The notes: a model not told the origin generated them from the letters alone. Numbered from the stretch's first letter, positions 9,469 through 18,359 are shown. The stretch: 64,000 nt of DNA from CAVSJA01 sp963728145 (GCA_963728145.1 CAVSJA010000008.1:248001-312000); one strand, 5' to 3'. Program-made: numbers and translations.

Positions 9469-9753
9469 TCAATATTCTTTTGTCTCGACCAGGTCGAGAA
9501 TCCTTGCCTGGGGGTTAAAAATTACTTTGCCCTCAATATTTCCCCATAACACGTTTAAGGCGCGAAGTGTTTTTGTAGCATGAATGAAATCATCAAACTC
9601 AAGATCGACTATTACATAATCCGCGTCATCAGTTGGGCGATAGACCCGATACTTTTTAACGCCGGAGCTTTTTCTATCGATGGGGTCGCTGTCAAATGCT
9701 TTTTTCCAGCCGTCAAAGTTTTGAACCTTATGTTCGATTTGAAGAATAGTCAT
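9469..9753 (-). CDS. Small dimeric alpha/beta-barrel (ABM-like) protein
   Basis: A 94-residue protein, predicted ferredoxin-like alpha/beta fold: VQNFDGWKKAFDSDP, then KKYRVYRPTDDADYVIVDLEFDD, then a helix and a last strand ending ARILDLVE. This pattern fits small dimeric alpha+beta barrel proteins such as the cyclase/ABM group. No catalytic residue can be assigned. It stands alone, facing away from the ACT/ABM pair upstream by about 100 bp, in the same orientation. Function unknown. Confidence 0.75.
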   Translation of the reverse strand: MTILQIEHKVQNFDGWKKAFDSDPIDRKSSGVKKYRVYRPTDDADYVIVDLEFDDFIHATKTLRALNVLWGNIEGKVIFNPQARILDLVETKEY

Positions 9754-9852
9754 GACAATAAATTGTTTTTTGACTCAAAGCAATTAAAGTTACAAAACTC
9801 GCACAATCCTAAGAATGACCAGGCCTTTGATTAAGGCTGGCTTATTTTATGA

Positions 9853-10239
9853 CTATTGTTTCATCCACAATTCTGATACTTCTCTTGCTTTTTCAAAATT
9901 GTCTGGAACGATGATCAGTTGGTTGGAGTGATCGCTATATTGAACTAATATGTTTACGCCTGCCTCAGCCAGCTTTCTGCAAAACATTCCCAATTGACCA
10001 GGTGTATCCTGTCTTAGCTTTTGAATGATCACATCATTGATTTCGGTAACCTTGATTCCTACTAACTTCAATACGTCTCTTGCTCTTTCTGCATCTTCAA
10101 TTAAAAAGTGAGCAATGGAATGCTTGCCGGTTTGAAATACTCCTCCTCCTTCAAGACTTATTTTATTTTTACCCAGGGTTTCACCCAACAACGCTAATTG
10201 GCCGACCGTGTTTTCCAGGATGATTTCAATATCTTTCAT
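9853..10239 (-). CDS. Tandem ACT-domain protein
   Basis: A 128-residue protein made of two ACT-like halves: KDIEIILENTVGQLALLGETLG (residues 2-23) and QDTPGQLGMFCRKLAEAGVNIL (about 77-98). Each half has the hydrophobic strand followed by the Gly-x-Leu helix that binds small ligands, usually amino acids. No catalytic domain is attached, so a ligand-binding or regulatory role is likely. It is 11 bp downstream of the ABM monooxygenase-like gene and is probably co-transcribed, divergently from an ArsR-like regulator. Confidence 0.82.
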   Translation of the reverse strand: MKDIEIILENTVGQLALLGETLGKNKISLEGGGVFQTGKHSIAHFLIEDAERARDVLKLVGIKVTEINDVIIQKLRQDTPGQLGMFCRKLAEAGVNILVQYSDHSNQLIIVPDNFEKAREVSELWMKQ

Positions 10240-10250
10240 TCATTCATATT

Positions 10251-10595
10251 TTATTTATGAACAATTTTACTGTCTGACGGCGCCTGTTCACGTTCATTCT
10301 TTCCGTAATCCCTGGTAACATTAGCTACCCTTAATCGATAGTTGTCGAATATTGAAACTCTTCCTTCTTTTTGTGCCATTCGATGCAATTCAAGATTTCT
10401 CCATTGCATTATGCTTTCTTCATTTTTCCAGAATGATAGGGATAAAACTTTTTCAGGATCTGAAATGCTTTGAAACCGTTCAACCGAAATAAAACCCTCT
10501 ATCTTGCTTAACTCCGGTTTGAGTTGAGCTGCAATCTGGAGATAGTCATCCCATTTCCCTTTTGAAGGGAATGCTTCAAAAATTACTGCGATCAT
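10251..10595 (-). CDS. Antibiotic biosynthesis monooxygenase (ABM) domain protein
   Basis: A 114-residue protein with the ABM ferredoxin-like fold: MIAVIFEAFPSKGKWDDYL at the N-terminus, IEGFISVERFQS in the middle, and SLSFWKNEESIMQWRNLELH with the Trp and His typical of the family. Members act as small oxygenases, haem-degrading enzymes or stress proteins; the reaction here is not known. It heads a two-gene unit with the ACT-domain gene. The 66-bp region upstream is shared with a divergent regulator gene, which suggests that regulator controls it. Confidence 0.85.
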   Translation of the reverse strand: MIAVIFEAFPSKGKWDDYLQIAAQLKPELSKIEGFISVERFQSISDPEKVLSLSFWKNEESIMQWRNLELHRMAQKEGRVSIFDNYRLRVANVTRDYGKNEREQAPSDSKIVHK

Positions 10596-10603
10596 TTTTT
10601 ATG

Positions 10604-10622
10604 TTTTACTTGTACAAACTAA
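10604..10622. promoter_or_regulatory. Candidate operator between ABM gene and ArsR-like regulator
   Basis: The 66-bp divergent spacer contains TTGTACAA (10610-10617), a perfect 8-bp palindrome with weaker symmetry around it. The position between the two start codons fits an operator for the adjacent winged-helix regulator. This is inference from one palindrome. Confidence 0.25.
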
Positions 10623-10661
10623 CAAAAGCTTCTACATTTATACTTCATTTAAAAATGAACT

Positions 10662-11348
10662 ATGGAAGTAGAGGATAATTTTGTGCTGGTCACAAGTTTG
10701 ATCTGCGAGCCTGCCCGCGCCAGGATGTTATGGAATTTGTTGGATGGGCGAGCCTACACAGCAAGCGAGCTGGCGATTGCAGGAGATATTTCCGCAAGCT
10801 CTGCAAGTAATCATCTGGCAAAATTGCTGGAGGCGGATATTATTAAAGTGGAATTGCAGGGAAGGCATCGTTACTTTTCATTTTCAAAACCTGAAGTAGC
10901 ATATGTTGTAGAATCGTTAGCGAATCTTGCTACCAACAATTCAAAAACTTCCGTTAGAACTGCGTCTATCCCCGCAGGCATAAGGTATTGTCGAACCTGT
11001 TATGATCATTTAGCTGGCTATGTAGGCGTGAGGCTCGTTGAAGCAATAGAACGAAAAGGATATATCAAAAAATCAGACGGGGCTTATGCGGTTACAGAAA
11101 AGGGTTGGAAATGGTTGGTTGAATTGGAAATTTATAAAAATGATTTTAGAAACAATCGAAGACCGCTGACAAGACAATGTCTCGATTGGAGTGAAAGGCG
11201 GCCGCATTTAGCAGGAGAGTTGGGCGCAATTTTATTGGATAGAATGATGGAAAGGAAATGGTTTAAGAAAATCAAATTTTCAAGAGAATTGATAATTACA
11301 AACAAGGGCCAGCAGGAAATAAATAAATTTTTCGGCTTAGTGTTCTAG
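10662..11348 (+). CDS. ArsR-like winged-helix regulator with C-terminal extension
   Basis: A 228-residue protein. Residues of about 10-85 form an ArsR-type winged helix: EPARARMLWNLLDGRAYTASELA, ISASSASNHLAKLLEADI as the recognition helix, and the wing VELQGRHRYFSF. The rest (about 105-228) is a second region with CRTCYDHLAGYVG and a second winged-helix-like segment (GYIKKSDGAYAVTEKGWKWL). The CRTC pair and a Cys near residue 174 could bind metal or respond to thiol chemistry, but ArsR's classical CVC motif is absent. It is divergent from the ABM/ACT pair, the likely target. Confidence 0.85.
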   Translation: MEVEDNFVLVTSLICEPARARMLWNLLDGRAYTASELAIAGDISASSASNHLAKLLEADIIKVELQGRHRYFSFSKPEVAYVVESLANLATNNSKTSVRTASIPAGIRYCRTCYDHLAGYVGVRLVEAIERKGYIKKSDGAYAVTEKGWKWLVELEIYKNDFRNNRRPLTRQCLDWSERRPHLAGELGAILLDRMMERKWFKKIKFSRELIITNKGQQEINKFFGLVF

Positions 11349-11494
11349 ACGCCGGTATTTAGTAAATACAAACCTGCCCTTGCCCAATCGGCAAAACAGA
11401 TGCAATCACTTCTTCACTGACCTTTTCATTGTAAAGTTTTTCAATTTCCCCTGACTATCGTTTAGCGAATGGCTAAGGATTTATTGGGCTACCA

Positions 11495-11550
11495 CAAAAA
11501 CAAAGCCCGGGCCTCAATTCTCTACCGGAATTAAGAAACCCAGGCCTTTG
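11495..11550 (-). terminator. Terminator of the DUF1735 lipoprotein gene
   Basis: A long stem (CAAAG..CCTGGG..AATTC / GAATT..CCCGGG..CTTTG) followed on the minus strand by TTTTTGTGG. A second, tight palindrome CGTATC-GGGC-GATACG (11557-11572) sits between it and the stop codon, giving two hairpins in tandem. Confidence 0.75.
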
Positions 11551-11591
11551 CTAAACTCGTATCGGGCGATACGATTCTGACACAACCTAAT

Positions 11592-12509
11592 TTAATAACG
11601 TGAACCGAGATATGTAAATTCTTCAGTAAAATAGACCCTGATATAGGGTGCTGTGGTGACAGTGTTTGGTTGTTTCTGATAATATTTGATACTCATATTC
11701 TTAGTACTACTATTCCATTGGTTGGTGCCGCTAGGATCTATATCAGCCGAGCGCGTATTCCCGGCTGGTTGGCCATATGAATTCGTTACCGCCAATATTT
11801 TGAAAGAGCTTTTATCAAATGTAAAAACCGGTCCAAAGCTGCCATAATAACTCAAACTAGTACCGCTAAGAATAAGATGGCCTGGAATACCGAGATCCAG
11901 CGGTATCATTGTCACGGAATTTGCGCCAGTGGTTATCAGGTGTACGTCCTGCGGAAAGTAGCCGGTTAAGGTCGGTGCGGCTATGTCCACCATTGTACCA
12001 GTAACTCTGTATTTTCCATCCAAACGATTCCGAAGATCGAAAACAACAACCATGGCTTTTGCATCGGCCGCAAGGGTACCTCCGGTAACGGATTCAATTT
12101 TTAGCGGAACTGCATAAAAAGAATCGACATTAAGTGAAGCTTTATTCATAACAGTAATCGCGAAACTTGCCTGCGAATTAGGATTAACATCAAACTCAAG
12201 AGGTCCCAAACTATATTTGGATGCTGGTAACAGCCTTGTATTTGGTGGCAGTGTTGCCGCATCATCCTTAGCCAGCTTCACATGCACCCCACCAGAACCG
12301 CCACTGTTCTTAATCGTCAATACATTGATTGTTTCAGTTGTATTGTTGTATTCAGCGCCATAAGCCTTTACACTGCCCCCGGCTCTGACCTCTGAAATTT
12401 CTACCATACTTGCGGCTTCTTTTTTACAAGCTGCGACGAACAATAAAACGGTTGGAATAAATAAACATGAAGCTGACAGGACTGCCAGCGAATGGCGGAT
12501 AGGTTTCAT
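11592..12509 (-). CDS. DUF1735-type surface lipoprotein
   Basis: A 305-residue lipoprotein with lipobox FVAAC (Cys near residue 28). The mature N-terminal half resembles the DUF1735 (BT_3987-like) domain: NTTETINVLTIKNSGGSGGVHVKLAKD, then NTRLLPASKYSL and a strand ending VPLKIESVTGG. The C-terminal half (from about 160, LDGKYRVTGTMVD) is a beta-barrel-like or lipocalin-like domain with SSYGQPAG-type loops. In Bacteroidota such proteins often accompany SusD-like glycan-binding systems, but no susC/susD pair is nearby. A surface glycan-binding role is inference. Followed by a strong terminator. Confidence 0.8.
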   Translation of the reverse strand: MKPIRHSLAVLSASCLFIPTVLLFVAACKKEAASMVEISEVRAGGSVKAYGAEYNNTTETINVLTIKNSGGSGGVHVKLAKDDAATLPPNTRLLPASKYSLGPLEFDVNPNSQASFAITVMNKASLNVDSFYAVPLKIESVTGGTLAADAKAMVVVFDLRNRLDGKYRVTGTMVDIAAPTLTGYFPQDVHLITTGANSVTMIPLDLGIPGHLILSGTSLSYYGSFGPVFTFDKSSFKILAVTNSYGQPAGNTRSADIDPSGTNQWNSSTKNMSIKYYQKQPNTVTTAPYIRVYFTEEFTYLGSRY

Positions 12510-12789
12510 TTTGGAATAGTTGTGTTAGATACTAAGATACTATTGCGAAACAGGCAAAGTCAATACCTCAAAGCGGTGATTTAGTGAACGGTAGGCGCGT
12601 ATAAATCCCCCAATTTCGTCGATAAAGAAGGAATACGCGTAGAAATACTAATCTAAGTAACTACGAGCCCGTACTCATTCGGGTTAGGTTTTTATTAATG
12701 ATAGCCGGTTACTTGTACGTCAATTCAGCAAGTTTCGGGTTGGATAAAGAGAAAGGAGTACGCAGTTTTGTGGAATAAAAATCATTCAA

Positions 12790-13269
12790 ATGAAAAATTT
12801 CAGAGTTGTTCCGTTGGCAATTCACTATGTAAGGAGAATAAAAGAAACATTAATGGACGATTTCGGACATGAAGTAAAAACTCAGCTCGCCACTGGCCGT
12901 GGTCCATGCAGGGTATCCTTGAAACCTTTTGAAGTGGGTAAGGATGAAAGATTGCTCTTGAGCCATACCCCGTTTGAAATTGATAATGCGTTTAATCAAC
13001 CCGGCCCGGTATTTATTCACAAAAAAGATGTCGAACCATATAAGGATGTATACAATTTCCCTTTTGAAATAAAGGCTAACAAGGAAAGTTTTCCTTTATC
13101 GCTGATTGGTTATAGTAGGGATCAGCAAATGAATCTTACACAATTGGTAGGCGAGAGGGATGTAGATGAAATGATTGTTGAGATATTTAACCAGCATCCT
13201 GAAGTGGAGTACTTACACGCGAGAAATGCAAAGGCATGCTGTTTTATTTGTAAGATTGAAAGGATCTGA
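12790..13269 (+). CDS. DUF1203 family protein
   Basis: A 159-residue cytosolic protein matching DUF1203: GRGPCRVSLKPFEVGKDERLLLSHTPF near residues 37-63, GPVFIHKKDVEPY, SLIGYSRDQQM, and the ending VEYLHARNAKACCFICKI. The conserved Cys, His and Tyr residues in this family have no assigned function. The 280-bp spacer upstream separates it from the divergent DUF1735 lipoprotein. Convergent with the DHFR-like gene 20 bp downstream. Confidence 0.88.
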   Translation: MKNFRVVPLAIHYVRRIKETLMDDFGHEVKTQLATGRGPCRVSLKPFEVGKDERLLLSHTPFEIDNAFNQPGPVFIHKKDVEPYKDVYNFPFEIKANKESFPLSLIGYSRDQQMNLTQLVGERDVDEMIVEIFNQHPEVEYLHARNAKACCFICKIERI

Positions 13270-13289
13270 GCCTCCTCTGAATCATATTG

Positions 13290-13853
13290 CTATTCGAATA
13301 CCGGTTCATAATAATGTGCAACACTTCCGCTTTTGAATGTTTTTGTTTTTAGAAGCCTAAGGTCTATTTTTCCCATAATGTCATTCAGGAGTGAAGTGCC
13401 GCCGCCTATCAGGACGGGATGGACCATTAGTTGCAATTCATCCAATAGCCTTAAGGATATCAACTGGCTTACTATAGAACCGCTTCCGAGTACGGTGAGG
13501 TCTCTTCCAGGCAGTTCTTTAAGTTTTCTTATTTCATTACCAAGATCTTCTTTTATTAACCGTGTATTATTCCAATCCGCCTTATCCATTTTTGTTGAAA
13601 AAACAATTTTCTCAGCCTTATTCATTCCTTCAGCAATTTTTGGGCTGTCCTTCATTGCCTGCGCAGTCGGCCAGTACGATGCCATTAATTCGTAGGTCAC
13701 CCTACCGAAGATCAGGATATTGTTCATCTTAAACTGTTCTTCAGCGAATGTTTGCTCTTCACCTGAGTCGGCTTTGGCCCAACTAATGTCTTCATTTGGT
13801 CCTTTGAAATAACCGTTGACTGAGATGAAATTGTAAACAATAAGCTTTCCCAT
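13290..13853 (-). CDS. Dihydrofolate reductase-like (RibD C-terminal type) protein
   Basis: A 187-residue protein of the RibD C-terminal/DHFR-like fold. GKLIVYNFISVNGYFKGP at the start, ILIFGRVTYELMASYWP for the dinucleotide site, KIVFSTKMDKADWNN, DLTVLGSGSIVSQL and VHPVLIGGGTSLL are all typical. Relatives are NADPH-dependent reductases of unclear substrate in many Bacteroidota and Gram-positives. It lacks the deaminase half of RibD and is not near riboflavin genes, so it is probably not part of that pathway. Confidence 0.88.
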   Translation of the reverse strand: MGKLIVYNFISVNGYFKGPNEDISWAKADSGEEQTFAEEQFKMNNILIFGRVTYELMASYWPTAQAMKDSPKIAEGMNKAEKIVFSTKMDKADWNNTRLIKEDLGNEIRKLKELPGRDLTVLGSGSIVSQLISLRLLDELQLMVHPVLIGGGTSLLNDIMGKIDLRLLKTKTFKSGSVAHYYEPVFE

Positions 13854-14005
13854 TGTAATTCGTTTTAGAAGTATCGAATTTGATATGTTTTCATGCTCAA
13901 AAACGATGCCTTCGAAGAGAGGAAGAAAATCTTCAATTTGGGGAGCGAGTTGAGATGCGAACGTTTAATTATCGAGATCTTTAACTTTTTCAGTTAATTT
14001 AACTC

Positions 14006-14860
14006 ATGAACCAAAACCTTTGTACTGCTTATAGCATTGCCATTACCTGTTTTGCCGTAATGATTACAACCGGGCTTAAGTCGCAACCCTATGTTGATCC
14101 ATTCCAGGTTCGTTATACCTATGCATTTCGGAATAATAATAGTCCGGCAACGCCCTATACTCATCTTTGGGCAGGCAGTGATCTTCCAATCAAACTCAAG
14201 GAAAACACATACCTGCTTTTGAGTCCATTTTATGATCGATGGAATATTGATTCTGCGGATAAAGAGAATATCTATCCGACTGTACAGAGTATTGCATTCC
14301 CGGTTGGCTTAATTATGCCATTGAGTAATCCGAAATGGTCATTAAGTATTGTTCCGATTTTAAGATGGAATGCTGAAGAGCTATTTGCAAAAAACAGCTT
14401 GCAGTTTGGCGGACCGGTATTTCTATCCTATGCTCGTCAACCTCAACAGAAGTTTCGTTTTGGAGTCTATATGAATACTGAGTTTTTTGGTTTGTTTGTC
14501 GTCCCACTGGTGGGTTGTGACTGGAAAATTGATGATAAGAATTATTTATTCGGTCTTCTTCCTGGCAGACTCACCTTTGAACACAAATTGAGCAAGAGCC
14601 TTTATTGGGGATCTACATTTCGTGCAATCACCAGTAGCTACAGACTATCCAATGGACAATACCTCCGTTTGGATGATAATATACTCTCGGTTTACCTGGA
14701 TATTTATCCAATTAAGAGTATTTGTATCACTCTTGAACCAGGCTACGGTTTGTTCAGAAAAATAAGGACAGGAACAAACAACAAGGATTATATCACTGAT
14801 CAGAAATGGGGAGATGGGATGTTTATTAAGATTAGTTCGGCTTATCGAATCCGGTTGTAG
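14006..14860 (+). CDS. Secreted outer-membrane-barrel-like protein
   Basis: A 284-residue protein with a signal segment (SIAITCFAVMITTGLKSQ). The mature part alternates polar and aromatic residues over many short strands (YTYAFRNNNSPATPY, WSLSIVPILRWN, FRFGVYMNTEFFGLFVVP), as in 10-12-stranded outer-membrane proteins. Function unknown. Its last 66 bp have a decayed copy about 3.4 kb downstream (18274-18339), so this gene once had a tandem or nearby paralogue. Confidence 0.7.
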   Translation: MNQNLCTAYSIAITCFAVMITTGLKSQPYVDPFQVRYTYAFRNNNSPATPYTHLWAGSDLPIKLKENTYLLLSPFYDRWNIDSADKENIYPTVQSIAFPVGLIMPLSNPKWSLSIVPILRWNAEELFAKNSLQFGGPVFLSYARQPQQKFRFGVYMNTEFFGLFVVPLVGCDWKIDDKNYLFGLLPGRLTFEHKLSKSLYWGSTFRAITSSYRLSNGQYLRLDDNILSVYLDIYPIKSICITLEPGYGLFRKIRTGTNNKDYITDQKWGDGMFIKISSAYRIRL

Positions 14861-14927
14861 CGAATCGATTTGTATGAAGAACCTTCGACAACCCTTACTG
14901 AATCGGGAATCTAATCATTCATGCTTG

Positions 14928-15872
14928 TTATTGTTTAGCTAACAATGGTGGCTCTACTTTGGCTTTGTTTAATACTGAAGTAACGCTTGCTATAATTCCT
15001 GCGATATCAGAAAGATCCGCCGGAACAATCATCGAATTATTTGTCTTTGCCAATTTTCCAAATTCAGTCAGGTATTGTTCTGCAATTCGAAGGTTCACAG
15101 CATTTATTCCTCCTTCTTCATTGATGGATTTTGCTATTTCTGTAATTCCTTTTGCTGTGGCAACTGCGACCAGTTCAATTTCGGCAGCCCTACCAGCGGC
15201 CTCATTTATACGACGTTGTTTTTCGCCCTCTGAACGTGCAATCGCTTCCTGTTTATCACCTTCAGCTCTGTTTATTTTTGCTTGCTTATCACCTTCGGAC
15301 TCCGCTATCAGTGCCCTTTTCTCCCGCTCTGCACGCATCTGTTTTTCCATTGCATCTTTAATACTTTGGGGTGGAGATATATTCTTAACCTCATAACGGG
15401 AAACTTTAATTCCCCATGGTCCGCTCGCTTTATCCACTGCTTCAACAATACTCCCGTTCACAGTTTCTCTCTCTTCAAATGTTTTGTCCAATTCCATCTT
15501 TCCGATAATACTTCGCATGGTAGTTTGCGAAATCTGAACTACGGCAAACTTATAGTTGTCTATGCCATAAGAAGCCTTTTGAGGATCGATTACCTGCAGG
15601 TATAAAATTCCATCCACCTCAACCGCAATATTGTCTTTGGTGATACATATTTGCGAAGCAACATCAATTGCTTGCTCTTTTAGATTTTGCTTATAAGCGA
15701 TCTTATCAATAAAGGGTATAAGAATATGGAATCCCGCATCCAGGGTACGGCTGTATTTTCCCAGCCGCTCCACTATAAAAACGGAACGTTGCGGTACAAC
15801 TTTAAACGTTGAAAGGAATGCGATCAGGAAAAAAATAGCTAATACTATCAGGATTATTGTGGTCGTAGCCAT
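14928..15872 (-). CDS. Slipin/stomatin-like SPFH membrane protein
   Basis: A 314-residue SPFH protein of the QmcA/paraslipin type. One N-terminal membrane segment (TTTIILIVLAIFFLIAFLSTF) is followed by the SPFH core (VPQRSVFIVERLGKYSRTLD, GFHILIPFIDKIAYKQNLKE, YGIDNYKFAVVQISQTTMRS). A long charged coiled coil (EREKRALIAESEGDKQAKI onward) promotes oligomer formation. These proteins form large ring assemblies that organise membrane microdomains. The gene lies 6 bp after the NfeD-like gene, the standard slipin-NfeD pairing, so the two products probably act together. Confidence 0.93.
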   Translation of the reverse strand: MATTTIILIVLAIFFLIAFLSTFKVVPQRSVFIVERLGKYSRTLDAGFHILIPFIDKIAYKQNLKEQAIDVASQICITKDNIAVEVDGILYLQVIDPQKASYGIDNYKFAVVQISQTTMRSIIGKMELDKTFEERETVNGSIVEAVDKASGPWGIKVSRYEVKNISPPQSIKDAMEKQMRAEREKRALIAESEGDKQAKINRAEGDKQEAIARSEGEKQRRINEAAGRAAEIELVAVATAKGITEIAKSINEEGGINAVNLRIAEQYLTEFGKLAKTNNSMIVPADLSDIAGIIASVTSVLNKAKVEPPLLAKQ

Positions 15873-15878
15873 GATATT

Positions 15879-16322
15879 TTATTTGGATGATTTTACAATT
15901 AACAAAATGCTTTCATTTCCGATAATGATAACATTTTCTCCTTTTTCAATGATATCCTCGGAACGGGCGTCCCAACTGGTACCTTTAAAGGCAATCTTAC
16001 CATTTTGCCCCGGCCCGATAAATGTTTCTGCGATGCCCGTTTTACCTAAAAATTCATCTTCCAGGATTTCATTTGAATGCTTTTTGGTCCACATGATCTT
16101 TTTCAAACTTTTTCTGAATAATAAAATCGATAGGATGGAACTCGCCAGGAATATTATTATCTGCGTATTGATTGAAAAATCAAAAAACAATAGCAGTATT
16201 GCAACTATCCATGCCCCGACTGCAAAAAAGAATAAGATCAATCCGGGGAGGGCAAACTCGAGGACGAAAAATACAAACCCTAAGATGAACCAAATGACCT
16301 CAGCATTTTTAAAAATCTCCAT
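15879..16322 (-). CDS. NfeD-like membrane protein
   Basis: A 147-residue protein of the short NfeD type. It has three or four membrane helices (VIWFILGFVFFVLEFALPGLILFFFAVGA onward) and a C-terminal OB-fold-like soluble domain (FLGKTGIAETFIGPGQNGKIAFKGTSWDARS). It has no ClpP-like protease domain, so it is the short form (NfeD1b-like). It is directly upstream of the slipin gene in a two-gene unit; short NfeD proteins bind their slipin partner. Confidence 0.9.
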   Translation of the reverse strand: MEIFKNAEVIWFILGFVFFVLEFALPGLILFFFAVGAWIVAILLLFFDFSINTQIIIFLASSILSILLFRKSLKKIMWTKKHSNEILEDEFLGKTGIAETFIGPGQNGKIAFKGTSWDARSEDIIEKGENVIIIGNESILLIVKSSK

Positions 16323-16621
16323 TGAAATCTAGTTTGATCGATGTTTAATTTTAACGTGTTTTTCCATTCCATTCCCGCATATCCTTTGGATTTCCTGATC
16401 GGAATTGGCTGATGCATTGGCAGCTGCCAATAACTTCCCAAGTTGAAGTTATATATTTTCACCTTAGTTTCTTTCGGTCTGCTGAAACCGAAACCAGCAA
16501 GCAAAAAATTTCATTTTATTACCAGTTTAGACTCAGTTGAGACAAGAAAAGTTGTATTGCAGTAAAAATATACAACTGAACCAAATTCTTATCAGTTCTG
16601 CTATTCCTTGTCAGGTTTTAT

Positions 16622-18211
16622 TTATCGATTGGATTTGAATTCGGAGCCCGATTTCCATTGAGGCCAAACCCTGTTGTTTGCAAGGTCTTTACCAAGATTA
16701 AAGAGTATTTCCATATCCTCTATTGTTCCATCAAACCTCCATCCTTCGTTAAACTCGTCATTCGGTGTGTGATAGGCGTAATATTTCTCCCGCACAATTT
16801 TTTCGTAATCCGTCCCTCCTTCGAGGTAGTCGATCCCCCTGCTAATAAACAAAGCCGGGATGCCTGCTCTGGCAAAGCTTATTTGATCGGACCGGTAATA
16901 GAGGCGTTCATCTGGATCACCTGGAGTGATATAACGACCAAGTCCCTTTACTTTTTTTTCGAGGTCATCCTCGAGCGTTGAATTGCCTGGCCCATTTAAT
17001 TCTATGTTTTTTGATCGCCCGTACCTGTTAAAGCCATCCACATTAATTGCCGCCACAGTTTTCTGCAATGGATAGATTGGGTTTCGTGTATACCAGGTCG
17101 ATCCAAGCATTCCTGTTTCCTCAAGAGTAAAAAATATAAAAACAATGCTGCGCGATGGTAAAGGCTTCAGTGCTATAAACCCTCGTGCAAGCTCAAGTAC
17201 AACAGACACACCCAGTGCATTATCATTGGCGCCATTATAAATTGAGTCACCCTCTGCGTCAGGTATGCCGATCCCCAAATGATCCCAATGCGCACAATAG
17301 ATAATGGTTTCATCCGCATGATCACTACCGTTAATCTTACCAATAACATTGGCGCTCTTTCGATAAACACTTTTTATATCAATTGTAGTTGAAAAGCTAA
17401 GGTTCATAGCCAATGGCTTGAAGCTGCCAGTTCCTGCCTGGATCAACATGCTGCTATCCAAACCCGAGGCATCAAATAACTTTATTAGAGCTTCCCGACT
17501 GATCACCCCCCTGACTGAGCAGGTTAAATTGTCCGGTGGCGAATTGATCAGAATTTCTCTTGACATGCTTGGCTGTATCGTTTCAAAGATGTGGCTTTCA
17601 ATTGGCGGGAGAATTAAAAAACACGATAATGCACCCTGCCTAACGGCCTCTTCATGTTTGTACTTTATAGTTTCATATTTGGTCGATGCTTTTCCTTTAT
17701 CAAGGAATGATTGTTCCTGCTCTACATCGTCCGCCAGCACAAGTACAACTTTTCCTTTTACATCAATTCCTGCATAATCATTCCTGTTGTACTCTGGAGC
17801 TACGATGCCATATCCAACGAAAACAACCGGGATTTTTTGGAGAGAAATCAACGTGTCTTCTCCATCGGCTTTGATCGCATAATCCTTTATGCGTAGAAGT
17901 TTGAAATCACCCCTGGCGGATTGAACGGTAATATCAGACGAAGCGTAAGTTGACCGAACCGTTGTCACTTCCTGAATGTAACTATTACGATTCCCTGGTT
18001 CAAGTCCAATGCTTTTTAATTGCGTAGTTAAATAGTCGATCGTTTTTGTTTCACCAACAGTAAAAGGTTTCCGACCCTGAAATGAATCCGAAGCAAGAGT
18101 CTCAACATGATGTTGAATTTTCTTTTCTTCGAAAGTTGACGTAGATGGTTTAGCTAGTTGGGCAATACTGAAGACCGGAACCAAAACGGCAAGAGTGAAA
18201 ATGACTTTCAT
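16622..18211 (-). CDS. Secreted M28 family metallo-aminopeptidase with PA insert
   Basis: A 529-residue secreted protein (signal MKVIFTLAVLVPVFSIAQ). A protease-associated (PA) insert lies at about residues 115-275. The M28 metal ligands are visible: His308 in AHWDHLGIG, Asp330 in NGANDNALG, the Glu pair at 364-365 in TLEETG, Asp392 in NVDGFN, and the late His in YAYHTPND. Members use two zinc ions to remove N-terminal residues from peptides. The gene stands alone on the minus strand. The relic of the 14006-14860 gene lies directly upstream, in its promoter region. Confidence 0.93.
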   Translation of the reverse strand: MKVIFTLAVLVPVFSIAQLAKPSTSTFEEKKIQHHVETLASDSFQGRKPFTVGETKTIDYLTTQLKSIGLEPGNRNSYIQEVTTVRSTYASSDITVQSARGDFKLLRIKDYAIKADGEDTLISLQKIPVVFVGYGIVAPEYNRNDYAGIDVKGKVVLVLADDVEQEQSFLDKGKASTKYETIKYKHEEAVRQGALSCFLILPPIESHIFETIQPSMSREILINSPPDNLTCSVRGVISREALIKLFDASGLDSSMLIQAGTGSFKPLAMNLSFSTTIDIKSVYRKSANVIGKINGSDHADETIIYCAHWDHLGIGIPDAEGDSIYNGANDNALGVSVVLELARGFIALKPLPSRSIVFIFFTLEETGMLGSTWYTRNPIYPLQKTVAAINVDGFNRYGRSKNIELNGPGNSTLEDDLEKKVKGLGRYITPGDPDERLYYRSDQISFARAGIPALFISRGIDYLEGGTDYEKIVREKYYAYHTPNDEFNEGWRFDGTIEDMEILFNLGKDLANNRVWPQWKSGSEFKSNR

Positions 18212-18273
18212 CTTAATAAAAGGGGTTTAGGTAATTTGATTCTTCCTGGTACTAAAATCTGTTTTATAAATAT

Positions 18274-18339
18274 ACTAATCAGAAATGGGGAGGCGGGATG
18301 TTTGTGAAGTTAAGTTCGGCGTACGGGATCCCTCTACAG
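18274..18339 (+). pseudogene. Decayed copy of the end of the 14006-14860 gene
   Basis: These 66 bp align without gaps to 14795-14860, the last 22 codons of the barrel-like gene. I count 16 mismatches (about 76% identity). The translation reads TNQKWGGGMFVKLSSAY against TDQKWGDGMFIKISSAY. The stop codon TAG has become CAG. Nothing upstream of the match can be read as the rest of the gene, so this is a short relic. Confidence 0.8.
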
Positions 18340-18359
18340 CAGGAGAATCTAGTAAAAAA

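Noticed and set aside
15859..16332. 157-residue plus-strand frame opposite the NfeD-like gene
   Set aside because: Antisense shadow of a transmembrane gene, and the start overlaps the slipin start.
16280..16504. 74-residue minus-strand frame before the NfeD-like gene
   Set aside because: It overlaps the NfeD start and has an unlikely composition. The 299-bp spacer 16323-16621 shows only a weak inverted repeat near 16475.
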